Of a stretch of DNA of 53,179 bases, positions 46,500-53,179 are shown one piece after another. A program made the translations under genes and the position numbers. Positions within the stretch are counted from its first letter, which is position 1. Every line of letters starts with the position of its first letter. Below the pieces are notes generated by a model that saw nothing but the letters and a program-made list of their open reading frames with translations, was not told the DNA's origin and ran no database searches. The DNA is from Sphingobacterium thalpophilum (GTDB taxonomy: Bacteria > Bacteroidota > Bacteroidia > Sphingobacteriales > Sphingobacteriaceae), in contig CAMCTU010000005.1 in NCBI GenBank assembly GCA_945878525.1, positions 1 through 53,179 of the forward strand, in the 5' to 3' direction.

Positions 46500-46890
46500 A
46501 TATGTTCCCCTCTGGTCGGTATTCTAACCGTATCAAGCACGATCGTATCATTGGTCGGTAACACCAACCACAGGGAAAATCGCGAACCATTTCAAATTAC
46601 GAATAGCCGGAAAATACCTCCTTAGGCAAGGTTTATTTTACCCTGAGATGCCGATGCGCATGCCGCGCTTTCTAGAATATTTTACAGGTACACGCGAAAC
46701 GCCTGTGCTAGCAACGGAGCAGCCCGGCAAAAGAAGCACCTGCCATTTTAAATAAACCCGGGTGGCAGACCTAGCTTTTTTGCAATATATGAATTTCAAT
46801 ATACCGATTAAATCTGATGCAAAAAACTAGGGCAGAACACGGGACTGCCGGAACCAAAGAGGCACAAACCCTGCTTTCTAAAACAAGAGA
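46500..46890. other. GC-elevated, hairpin-rich intergenic region; candidate structured RNA
   Basis: The 604-base gap 46487-47090 has no convincing ORF. From 46501 to about 46870 its 60-base lines run about 35-57% G+C, highest at 46681-46740, whereas other gaps here are strongly AT-rich. Hairpins include TTCCC/GGGAA plus TGGT/ACCA (46505-46577), a 14-pair stem with one bulge between 46770-46784 and 46818-46831, and GGCAG/CTGCC (46831-46849). I did not find tmRNA, RNase P or SRP RNA signatures. Strand is undetermined. From 46890 to 47090 it becomes AT-rich, presumably the pyc promoter. Confidence 0.45.
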
Positions 46891-47090
46891 AAATCACTTA
46901 AATAAACTGAACTCATAAAGAGTTGATATCTCCTCAGGTTATTTTCAAAAAGGTCAATTATTATTTTCTCAATTTTCTAAATGCTTACTCAAATTAATGC
47001 CATTTTCATGAAATTGAATATGTTTTTGAACCAAAATCTTATTTGGTTTTAGGTATTTTATTTTTTATATTGTGATCAAAATACTTTTTT

Positions 47091-50000
47091 ATGAATATTA
47101 AGAAAATACTGATTGCAAACAGAGGGGAGATTGCGATCAGAATTAGCCGTGCCTGTAATGAATTAAATATACAGACAGCAGCTATTTACACTTATGAAGA
47201 TCGTTACTCTCTTCATCGCTATAAGGCTGATGAAGCCTATCAAATTGGTGAAGATAATGACCCTTTAAAGCCGTATCTTAATATTCAAGCCATAATTGAT
47301 ATGGCCAAATACTGTAGGGCAGATGCCATACACCCCGGGTATGGTTTCTTATCAGAAAACCCTGAATTTGCGCGTCAATGCGCTGAAAATGGAATTATTT
47401 TTATCGGACCCCGTCCTGATGTGATGATTGCTTTGGGTGATAAAATTACTGCTAAAACAGTCGCAAAAAGTGCTCAAATTCCGATTATAGAAAGCAATGA
47501 ACCAGATCTGATCAGTCTGGATATTGCACTTTCTGAAGCGAATCGTATTGGGTTCCCAATGATTTTAAAAGCAGCTTCAGGTGGGGGCGGACGTGGAATG
47601 AGGGTTGTCAGAACGGAAGATGAGCTTAGAAAGGCATTTCCTGAAGCCAGAAGTGAAGCTAAAAATGCTTTTGGTGACGATACAGTTTTCCTGGAGAAGT
47701 TCATTGAACGCCCGCGTCATATAGAAGTTCAGATTGTTGCTGACAGCCATCAAAATGTAATGCACTTGTATGAGCGCGATTGCTCGGTTCAAAGGCGGTT
47801 CCAAAAGGTGGTTGAAGTAGCACCTTCATTGAATCTAAAAGATGAAACCCGCGAGAAACTGTATCATTATGCCGTTAGCATTGCAAAAGCAGTTAATTAT
47901 AATAATGTTGGCACAGTTGAGTTTCTTGTCGATTCTGATGAAAAAATATATTTCATCGAAGTTAATCCAAGAATTCAGGTAGAGCATACGGTCACTGAAA
48001 TGATCACCGGAATTGATCTGATCAAAACTCAGATTTACATTGCCGATGGCTATAAATTATCCGACCCAGAAATTGGTCTTCCGGCTCAGGATCAGGTTAT
48101 GAAGAATGGTTTTGCCATGCAATGCCGTATAACCACAGAAGATCCATCAAACGGATTCAAACCTGATTATGGAACACTGATTACCTACCGAAATGCAACC
48201 GGTTTTGGAGTTCGACTAGATGAGGGAAGTACCTATCCGGGTATGAAGATCAGTCCCTTTTTTGATTCTATGCTGGTTAAGGTTAGTACTCAGGGAGCAA
48301 GCCTGGTAGATGCAGCTCGTAAGATGAACCGTGCATTACGTGAGTTCAGAATCCGGGGTGTTAAAAATAATATTCAGTTTCTGGAGAATTTGATCAATCA
48401 TCCTGTTTTTGTTGAAGGGAAAGCAACTGTTAATTTCATACAGGAATATCCTGAGCTGTTCACTATCACAACCGGACTCGACCGCGGTACACGCGTATTG
48501 TCCTTTTTGGGGGATATTTCATTGAATGGCAATCCGGATGTCAAAAACTTTGATCCAAATATCAGGCTTGAAAAGCCGGTAATCCCCGAGTTTGATCATA
48601 TGGCACCATATCCAAAGGGTACCAAGGATATGCTTACGGAACTGGGTGCTGAAGGTTTCTGTTCCTGGTTAAAGAACGAAAAGAAGATCTATTATACTGA
48701 TACTACCTTTCGTGATGGGCACCAGTCATTACTGGCAACACGCATGCGTACCTATGATATGTTGAAAGTTGCCGAGGCTTATGCCAAGCATCATCCACAA
48801 ACCTTTAGTATGGAAGCCTGGGGAGGTGCAACTTTTGATGTTTGTTTGAGGTTCCTTCATGAAGATCCATGGATCAGATTACAGAAATTAAGAGCTGCAA
48901 TGCCTAATATCCTGATTCAGATGCTGATTAGAGGATGTAATGCAGTTGGATATTCGGCTTATCCAGATAATCTGGTTGAATCCTTTGTCCAGAAAAGCTG
49001 GGAAAACGGCGTAGATGTATTCCGGATTTTCGATTCCCTGAACTGGATGGAAAATATTGCTCCCTGTATTGATATGGTTCGCAAAACCGGGGGAATTGCC
49101 GAAGGTTCATTATGTTATACCGGAGATATTCTGGATCCGAAACGCAGTAAGTATAATCTTGATTATTATTTACGAATAGCCAAAGATCTTGAAAATGCAG
49201 GATCGCATATTTTGGGTGTAAAAGATATGTCGGGTTTACTTAAGCCATACGCAGCCAAAATTTTAATTGAGGCTTTAAAGGATACGGTAAAGATCCCGAT
49301 TCATTTGCACACGCATGATACTTCCTCTTTACAGTCGGCTACCTATATGCAGGCTATAGATGCTGGAGTTGATGTAGTGGATTGTGCACTTGGTGCATTA
49401 TCCGGCTTGACCTCCCAGCCTAATTTCAATTCTATTGTGGAGATGATGCGGTTTCATGAGCGTGAAAATCCATATAATATTAAATCTTTGAATCAGTTCA
49501 GCAATTACTGGGAAAGTGTCCGAGATTATTATCATCCTTATGAATCTGGTATGAAGTCAAGTTCTGCGGAAGTCTATCAGCATGAAATTCCGGGTGGTCA
49601 ATATTCCAATCTAAAACCCCAGGCCATTGCTTTGGGATTAGGAGATAAATTTGAAGAGATCAAGGAGCGTTATGCAGATGTAAATGAGATGTTTGGAGAT
49701 ATTGTTAAAGTCACACCAAGCTCGAAGGTGGTTGGTGATCTCGCACAGTATATGGTTGCAAACAATATCAGTAAAGAGGATATCTTTACCAAAGGGGATC
49801 AGATTTCATTTCCGGAGTCTGTGGTTTCTTATTTTATGGGAGAACTCGGGCAACCTGAAGGCGGATTTCCTTTAGAGCTGCAGCGAATTGTTCTGAAAGG
49901 AAAATTGCCCCTCACAGACCGTGCAGGAAAACATATTCCTGCATTGGATTTGGATAAGGATTTTAAGGATTTCAAGAAGAAATTCGGCGAAGATCTTACT

Positions 50001-50534
50001 TACACAACCTACCTTTCTTACAAATTCTATCCAAAAGTAACTGAAGATTTCCTGCTTATGTACAGAAAATACGGTGATGTGGATGTGGTTCCTACCAGGT
50101 ATTTTCTTTATGGGATGAAGCCGGGGGAGGAAACTACGGTACAAATTGCTCCGGGTAAAACGCTACTGGTCAGACTTCAGTCTATTGGTCCGGCAGATGA
50201 AAGAGGAATGCGAACAGTTTTTTTTAAATTAAACGGGCAGACCAGAAATATTGAAGTTCAGGACCGATCTGTTCAGGTTATACGCCAGGAGAATAGAAAG
50301 GCAGAAAAGGAAAATGACTGTCACGTTGCTTCACCTTTGCAGGGGATGCTATCTAAAGTCTTCGTTAAAAAGGGCGATCAGGTAAGGAAAAATCAGCCTT
50401 TGTTTATGGTCGAGGCGATGAAAATGGAAACTAATATTGCAGCAAACCATGATGGAATTGTCGGAGAAATTGTATTAACTCCAGGCACACTGGTAAATAC
50501 GGATGATTTGGTGATGGAAATAGGTGGAATTTAA
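47091..50534 (+). CDS. pyc: Pyruvate carboxylase
   Basis: 1147 residues, the normal length for the single-chain enzyme. Domains in order: biotin carboxylase (1-455; ILIANRGEIAIRISRAC, KAASGGGGRGMRVV, FIEVNPRIQVEHTVTE), carboxyltransferase (about 535-800; DTTFRDGHQSLLATRMRT, LHTHDTSS), allosteric/PYC-OADA region (850-1040) and biotinyl domain with Lys1111 in EAMKMET. It carboxylates pyruvate to oxaloacetate with ATP and bicarbonate to refill the TCA cycle. It stands alone, with the long structured gap before it and heptad repeats directly after its stop. Confidence 0.97.
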   Translation: MNIKKILIANRGEIAIRISRACNELNIQTAAIYTYEDRYSLHRYKADEAYQIGEDNDPLKPYLNIQAIIDMAKYCRADAIHPGYGFLSENPEFARQCAENGIIFIGPRPDVMIALGDKITAKTVAKSAQIPIIESNEPDLISLDIALSEANRIGFPMILKAASGGGGRGMRVVRTEDELRKAFPEARSEAKNAFGDDTVFLEKFIERPRHIEVQIVADSHQNVMHLYERDCSVQRRFQKVVEVAPSLNLKDETREKLYHYAVSIAKAVNYNNVGTVEFLVDSDEKIYFIEVNPRIQVEHTVTEMITGIDLIKTQIYIADGYKLSDPEIGLPAQDQVMKNGFAMQCRITTEDPSNGFKPDYGTLITYRNATGFGVRLDEGSTYPGMKISPFFDSMLVKVSTQGASLVDAARKMNRALREFRIRGVKNNIQFLENLINHPVFVEGKATVNFIQEYPELFTITTGLDRGTRVLSFLGDISLNGNPDVKNFDPNIRLEKPVIPEFDHMAPYPKGTKDMLTELGAEGFCSWLKNEKKIYYTDTTFRDGHQSLLATRMRTYDMLKVAEAYAKHHPQTFSMEAWGGATFDVCLRFLHEDPWIRLQKLRAAMPNILIQMLIRGCNAVGYSAYPDNLVESFVQKSWENGVDVFRIFDSLNWMENIAPCIDMVRKTGGIAEGSLCYTGDILDPKRSKYNLDYYLRIAKDLENAGSHILGVKDMSGLLKPYAAKILIEALKDTVKIPIHLHTHDTSSLQSATYMQAIDAGVDVVDCALGALSGLTSQPNFNSIVEMMRFHERENPYNIKSLNQFSNYWESVRDYYHPYESGMKSSSAEVYQHEIPGGQYSNLKPQAIALGLGDKFEEIKERYADVNEMFGDIVKVTPSSKVVGDLAQYMVANNISKEDIFTKGDQISFPESVVSYFMGELGQPEGGFPLELQRIVLKGKLPLTDRAGKHIPALDLDKDFKDFKKKFGEDLTYTTYLSYKFYPKVTEDFLLMYRKYGDVDVVPTRYFLYGMKPGEETTVQIAPGKTLLVRLQSIGPADERGMRTVFFKLNGQTRNIEVQDRSVQVIRQENRKAEKENDCHVASPLQGMLSKVFVKKGDQVRKNQPLFMVEAMKMETNIAANHDGIVGEIVLTPGTLVNTDDLVMEIGGI

Positions 50535-50616
50535 TTGATAGTTGATAGTTGACAATTGATTTGATATTTAGTAGGACATCCCAGATAACAGATAACTTGA
50601 AACAGATAAAAGATAA
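50534..50616. repeat. Two adjacent heptad-repeat tracts behind pyc
   Basis: Starting within the pyc stop: ATTGATA, GTTGATA, GTTGACA, ATTGATT (50534-50561) in exact 7-base register. After a 20-base spacer: CAGATAA, CAGATAA, CTTGAAA, CAGATAA, AAGATAA (50582-50616), also in perfect register. They fill the gap to the converging gene at 50621. Confidence 0.8.
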
Positions 50617-50620
50617 CTCA

Positions 50621-51676
50621 CTAACTCATTCTTTTCCCAACAATCTGGTGCAGACTTTCAAAAACAAGTTTTCCCATAGTATCAGAAGTTTTGAAAACCG
50701 GATTTTTATGGTAGGAGGTAAGTTCTTTACCAAGCTGGATAACTTTTTCTTCCGGTGCGATCTTATCAACATTCATTACTTCAAAAAGATCCTGCAAGCG
50801 GTAATATCCTGAGCGGAAACGATTGGCGATCAGACTTCTTTCTTCTTCCTGGTACTGCTTCATGGTCCGAATGTCCATATGCTGCATACCAAGCTGTACA
50901 AGAGCCAGATTTTCTTTAAAGTAATGAGGCAGATACATTTTTAGTCGGCCCTCATACGATTGCTGATCAAAGTCAATCGCTCTGAACCTGTATTGATTGC
51001 CTTCAATATCGGGTGTTATATCAACCACAAAATTATAGGACCTCATATCACCCAATAGTCTCACAAAGCAACGTTCATTGAATTTAACGAACTCCTTACA
51101 AATACGGATTTGATTAAATTTCGATGCATTCAGACTTCGCTTTATAAACTCATCGCCGGGAAGTCCGGGAATATGTTCTTCAATCAGCGTATTCCCATCA
51201 GTCATATAAAGTATCCGGTTAGGAGATAAAATATGTTCCAGTTCTAGTCCGTAGACGCGTGATGCATCTCCAACCTTAATGTAGAAGTGGTCATAATTAT
51301 CATTCAAACGATTGATAATACGGATCCTAAATGGCCTGGTATTGGCAAAGGTGCAGTAATCGATGCGCGCCACTGAAAGATGTTCCATTACTGCGGTATC
51401 ACCATCGGTATTCATCAGGGCATATATGTAAGTGAGATTCGGGAATAATTCATTCATCTCACTTTCATCATAGTACACGGTATACCAAAGCGTATCACGG
51501 CCTTCCTTGTCGCGAAGCGGAGTTTTCAAATTGAAGCGAAGCAAATCAGAATATTGAACTGGAAGTTTTTCTTCACGGTCATATTTGATCAGATAATTAC
51601 GAAGCCCCTCCCCAATTGGGTAGTTAGTTTTTTTCTTTGAAGGGACAATGTCTCTGGGCTCCTTTTGTACATGCAT
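50621..51676 (-). CDS. Unrecognised protein with protein-kinase-like fold landmarks
   Basis: 351 residues, no signal peptide or membrane helix. I do not recognise the family. The order of motifs matches kinase-like phosphotransferases: a strand with Lys134 (FYIKVG), a helix with Glu145/Glu147 (GLELEHIL), a hinge-like LIEEHIPG (164-171), LLGDMRSYNFVVD with Asp210 and Asn215 at the five-residue catalytic-loop spacing, and AIDFD (Asp235, Asp237) in the metal-binding position. An APH/HipA-like or lipid-kinase-like enzyme is plausible; substrate unknown. The N-terminal 110 residues are of unknown type. Repeats flank both ends. Confidence 0.55.
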   Translation of the reverse strand: MHVQKEPRDIVPSKKKTNYPIGEGLRNYLIKYDREEKLPVQYSDLLRFNLKTPLRDKEGRDTLWYTVYYDESEMNELFPNLTYIYALMNTDGDTAVMEHLSVARIDYCTFANTRPFRIRIINRLNDNYDHFYIKVGDASRVYGLELEHILSPNRILYMTDGNTLIEEHIPGLPGDEFIKRSLNASKFNQIRICKEFVKFNERCFVRLLGDMRSYNFVVDITPDIEGNQYRFRAIDFDQQSYEGRLKMYLPHYFKENLALVQLGMQHMDIRTMKQYQEEERSLIANRFRSGYYRLQDLFEVMNVDKIAPEEKVIQLGKELTSYHKNPVFKTSDTMGKLVFESLHQIVGKRMS

Positions 51677-51683
51677 TTGTTTG

Positions 51684-51811
51684 CTATCAGTTGTCTGTTG
51701 TCAGAGATATCTTACTAAATTGTCAATTTAATAATTCATTACCAAATCCTTGCCATCCCGCCGCAGGAGGGACCCAGTCTTCGTTCTCAATTCTCAATTC
51801 TCCACTCTCAA
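51684..51811. repeat. Heptad repeats in the gap between the SIMPL and kinase-like genes
   Basis: 51784-51811 is four exact-register 7-base units: TTCTCAA, TTCTCAA, TTCTCCA, CTCTCAA. They end five bases from the SIMPL stop codon at 51817, on its downstream side. At 51685-51708 is a second tract (TATCAGT, TGTCTGT, TGTCAGA). Between them is a small GC-rich element, TCCC/GGGA (51756-51772). Confidence 0.7.
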
Positions 51812-51816
51812 TTAAA

Positions 51817-52521
51817 TTACTTTATTTCAAACACTGCCCTCATCTGATAGTTCAATTTAATCTTTTTAAAATCAATATCGGGCATAGCTGCTTCACTGGA
51901 TACCATCGCATCAGATTTCATCATCATGTTTGCACGGTACATTGGCTGAGGATAATATTCATTATTGATTTCCTGAATCTCTATCGGGTCGCCTAAAGTT
52001 CCCCCAATGGAAGTGATCAGATAATCTGCCTTAGTTTTTGCCGCCTGAAGGGCTTTTATTTTCAGATCTTTTTTCAGGCTTTCAATTTTAGAATAGTCGT
52101 AACTCTCAATATTACTGTACTCAATACCTTTTGGGTCAACTGCGCTCATGATTTCATTGAATTTGGTCAGATCTGTGACTTTGATTCGATATTGTTTGCG
52201 CGCTAAAAAATCAGGCGATTTTTTCTTTTCCCACCAACTGTTATAGCTTGAGATGTTGTTAATCGTAAAATTTTCCTGAGGTATGCCTGCTTTTAAAACT
52301 GCAGATTGAAGCTGAAGTTCAAGTTCTTCAATTTCAACCTTCTTTTTGTTATTGGAATCTCTGAAATATTCTTTTAAAGACATGCCGATGTAAATAATGT
52401 CCGGGGTTACTTCAGCTTCAGCTGATCCGTTCACTTCAATTTTTTTGCGTGTGTCTGTATTTTGGGAAAATGCGTTTAAGCTGAATACACTTAAGAGGAC
52501 AATTACTGTTAAATTTTTCAT
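51817..52521 (-). CDS. Exported SIMPL domain protein (DUF541)
   Basis: 234 residues from ATG 52521, which starts a signal peptide (MKNLTVIVLLSVFSLNAFSQ). A longer reading to 52698 runs through a heptad repeat and the lspA terminator and is rejected. The mature part is the SIMPL domain: IEVNGSAEAEVTPDIIYIGM, YRIKVTDLTKFNEIMSAV, LKIKALQAAKTKADYLITSI, and a final MRAVFEIK strand. These periplasmic proteins form oligomers; function unclear. It follows lspA on the same strand. Confidence 0.9.
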   Translation of the reverse strand: MKNLTVIVLLSVFSLNAFSQNTDTRKKIEVNGSAEAEVTPDIIYIGMSLKEYFRDSNNKKKVEIEELELQLQSAVLKAGIPQENFTINNISSYNSWWEKKKSPDFLARKQYRIKVTDLTKFNEIMSAVDPKGIEYSNIESYDYSKIESLKKDLKIKALQAAKTKADYLITSIGGTLGDPIEIQEINNEYYPQPMYRANMMMKSDAMVSSEAAMPDIDFKKIKLNYQMRAVFEIK

Positions 52522-52581
52522 ATTAAATGTTTGGTTAAATCTATAAAAACAGGATGAAAAATTCGTGCCAAATCCATAAAG

Positions 52582-52616
52582 ACAATTGACAGTTGATAAT
52601 TGACAGTTGATAATTT
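52582..52616. repeat. Heptad repeat between lspA and the SIMPL gene
   Basis: Five 7-base units in perfect register: ACAATTG, ACAGTTG, ATAATTG, ACAGTTG, ATAATTT. The alternation of two unit types gives an apparent 14-base period. It lies 60 bases downstream of the lspA stop, after the terminator. Confidence 0.85.
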
Positions 52617-52652
52617 CGGGGGTAGGTTTCAGGTAAAGCAAGCTAAAAGCAA

Positions 52653-52675
52653 TAAAAAAGGCCTTTTCAGGCCTT
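52653..52675 (-). terminator. Rho-independent terminator of lspA
   Basis: AAGGCCT and AGGCCTT (52658-52664, 52669-52675) form a 7-base stem with a four-base loop. Read on the minus strand, it is followed by a run of T. It lies three bases after the lspA stop. Confidence 0.8.
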
Positions 52676-52678
52676 AAA

Positions 52679-53179
52679 TTATTCTTCGATACTTTCATTG
52701 TGCAGGTAGACTTCTTCTTCCTTTTCTTCTTTAAAATACCTTTTTTGGTAGATGAGAATTAAAATCACACCGATTGAAATGGCGGAATCGGCTAAATTAA
52801 AAACCGGACGGAAGAAAATAAATTCCTCACCAGCCCAAACCGGAAACCATTGCGGATAGATACCCTGAATGATAGGTAAATAAAACATATCCACCACTTT
52901 GCCATGGAACAAACTGGAGTAGCCACCTTCAGCCGGGAAAAGCACAGATGGCTCATAATAGGAACTTTCATTAAAAATGATACCATAGAAGGTTGAATCT
53001 ATGATATTTCCCAATGCTCCAGCAAAAATTAATGCCAGGTTCATGATCAAACCGCGGTGGTACTTTTTCTTAATAAGATGTACCAGCCCATAACCGATAC
53101 CACACACAGCTAAAATTCTAAATAAGGATAATGCAAGTTTTCCTGGTTCGCCACCAAACTCGATACCGAATGCCATTCC
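52679..53179 (-). CDS. lspA: Lipoprotein signal peptidase (SPase II), N-terminus outside the window
   Basis: At least 166 residues; the reading frame stays open to the window edge and the first segment, AFGIEF, is the family's conserved N-terminal NxGMAFG region, so roughly 30-50 residues are missing. The aspartic catalytic motifs are present: ALGNIIDSTFYG (first Asp) and FRPVFNLADSAISIGV (second Asp). Membrane helices surround them. A large insertion between the motifs (GIIFNESSYYEPSVLFPAEGG) is typical of Bacteroidota. It cleaves prolipoprotein signal peptides before Lnt acts. Confidence 0.93.
   Translation of the reverse strand, partial: GMAFGIEFGGEPGKLALSLFRILAVCGIGYGLVHLIKKKYHRGLIMNLALIFAGALGNIIDSTFYGIIFNESSYYEPSVLFPAEGGYSSLFHGKVVDMFYLPIIQGIYPQWFPVWAGEEFIFFRPVFNLADSAISIGVILILIYQKRYFKEEKEEEVYLHNESIEE

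Noticed and set aside
46487-47090. RNase P RNA, tmRNA or SRP RNA in the serS-pyc gap
   Set aside because: I looked on both strands for the GAGGAAAGTCC-type RNase P core, the tRNA-like tmRNA ends and the SRP GGAAG/GCAGCC core and found no convincing match.
33567-52616. CRISPR array
   Set aside because: The repeats are 7-8 bases, degenerate and without spacers, and no cas genes are present.
52522-52698. N-terminal extension of the SIMPL protein to 52698
   Set aside because: The extra 59 residues translate a heptad repeat and the lspA terminator; a proper signal peptide starts at 52521.

Overview
The window looks like a chromosomal core segment of a Bacteroidota bacterium, most likely order Sphingobacteriales (Pedobacter/Solitalea-like). 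The reasons are: low-GC DNA; type IX secretion and gliding genes (gldK, gldL, gldM, gldN, gldB and an sprE/porW-like gene); a split ATP synthase operon with atpB-E-F-H-A-G but no beta or epsilon gene; Bacteroidota families such as DUF4286 and DUF4271; and TAnnTTTG-type -7 promoter boxes. I see no tRNA, rRNA, CRISPR array, prophage, integrase or intact insertion sequence. The genus is inference.

Layout. 0.1-3 kb (minus): dTDP-sugar epimerase rfbC, a DUF4286 protein and an exported TPR protein. 3-7.4 kb (plus): a tight operon of a lipoprotein S9 peptidase, a sensor histidine kinase and an OmpR-type regulator, behind an inverted repeat. 7.4-13 kb (minus): a MOSC protein, then a VWA protein, MoxR-like ATPase, metallophosphoesterase and UbiA-like membrane protein. 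13-17 kb: an NTF2-like protein, an SDR enzyme with hemW, and an Lrp regulator with an EamA exporter. 17-23.9 kb (plus): DUF4271, hemD and gldKLMN, closed by a strong terminator. 23.9-30.7 kb (minus): sprE/porW, a class A penicillin-binding protein and uvrC. 30.9-37.1 kb (plus): the ATP synthase operon. 37-41.7 kb: gldB with a patatin-like lipase, diverging from nadE, then a sugar isomerase-like protein. 42-46.5 kb: lnt behind a PH/SHOCT protein, rsmI, and serS. 47-53 kb: pyruvate carboxylase, an unrecognised protein with kinase-fold landmarks, a SIMPL protein and a truncated lspA.

Functional themes. T9SS/gliding parts lie in three separate transcription units, two of them shared with envelope or repair genes. 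The envelope theme continues with Lnt, LspA, PBP1a and several lipoproteins. Energy and carbon metabolism are represented by ATP synthase, NAD synthetase and pyruvate carboxylase.

The least explained material is mostly outside the familiar genes: (i) a 604-base GC-elevated, hairpin-rich gap between serS and pyc; (ii) degenerate 7-base (once 8-base) tandem repeats in at least six intergenic stretches, often directly behind stop codons; (iii) hairpins at five successive junctions of the ATP synthase operon; (iv) a possible small RNA with its own terminator at about 41.9-42.0 kb; and (v) the kinase-fold-like protein at 50.6-51.7 kb.
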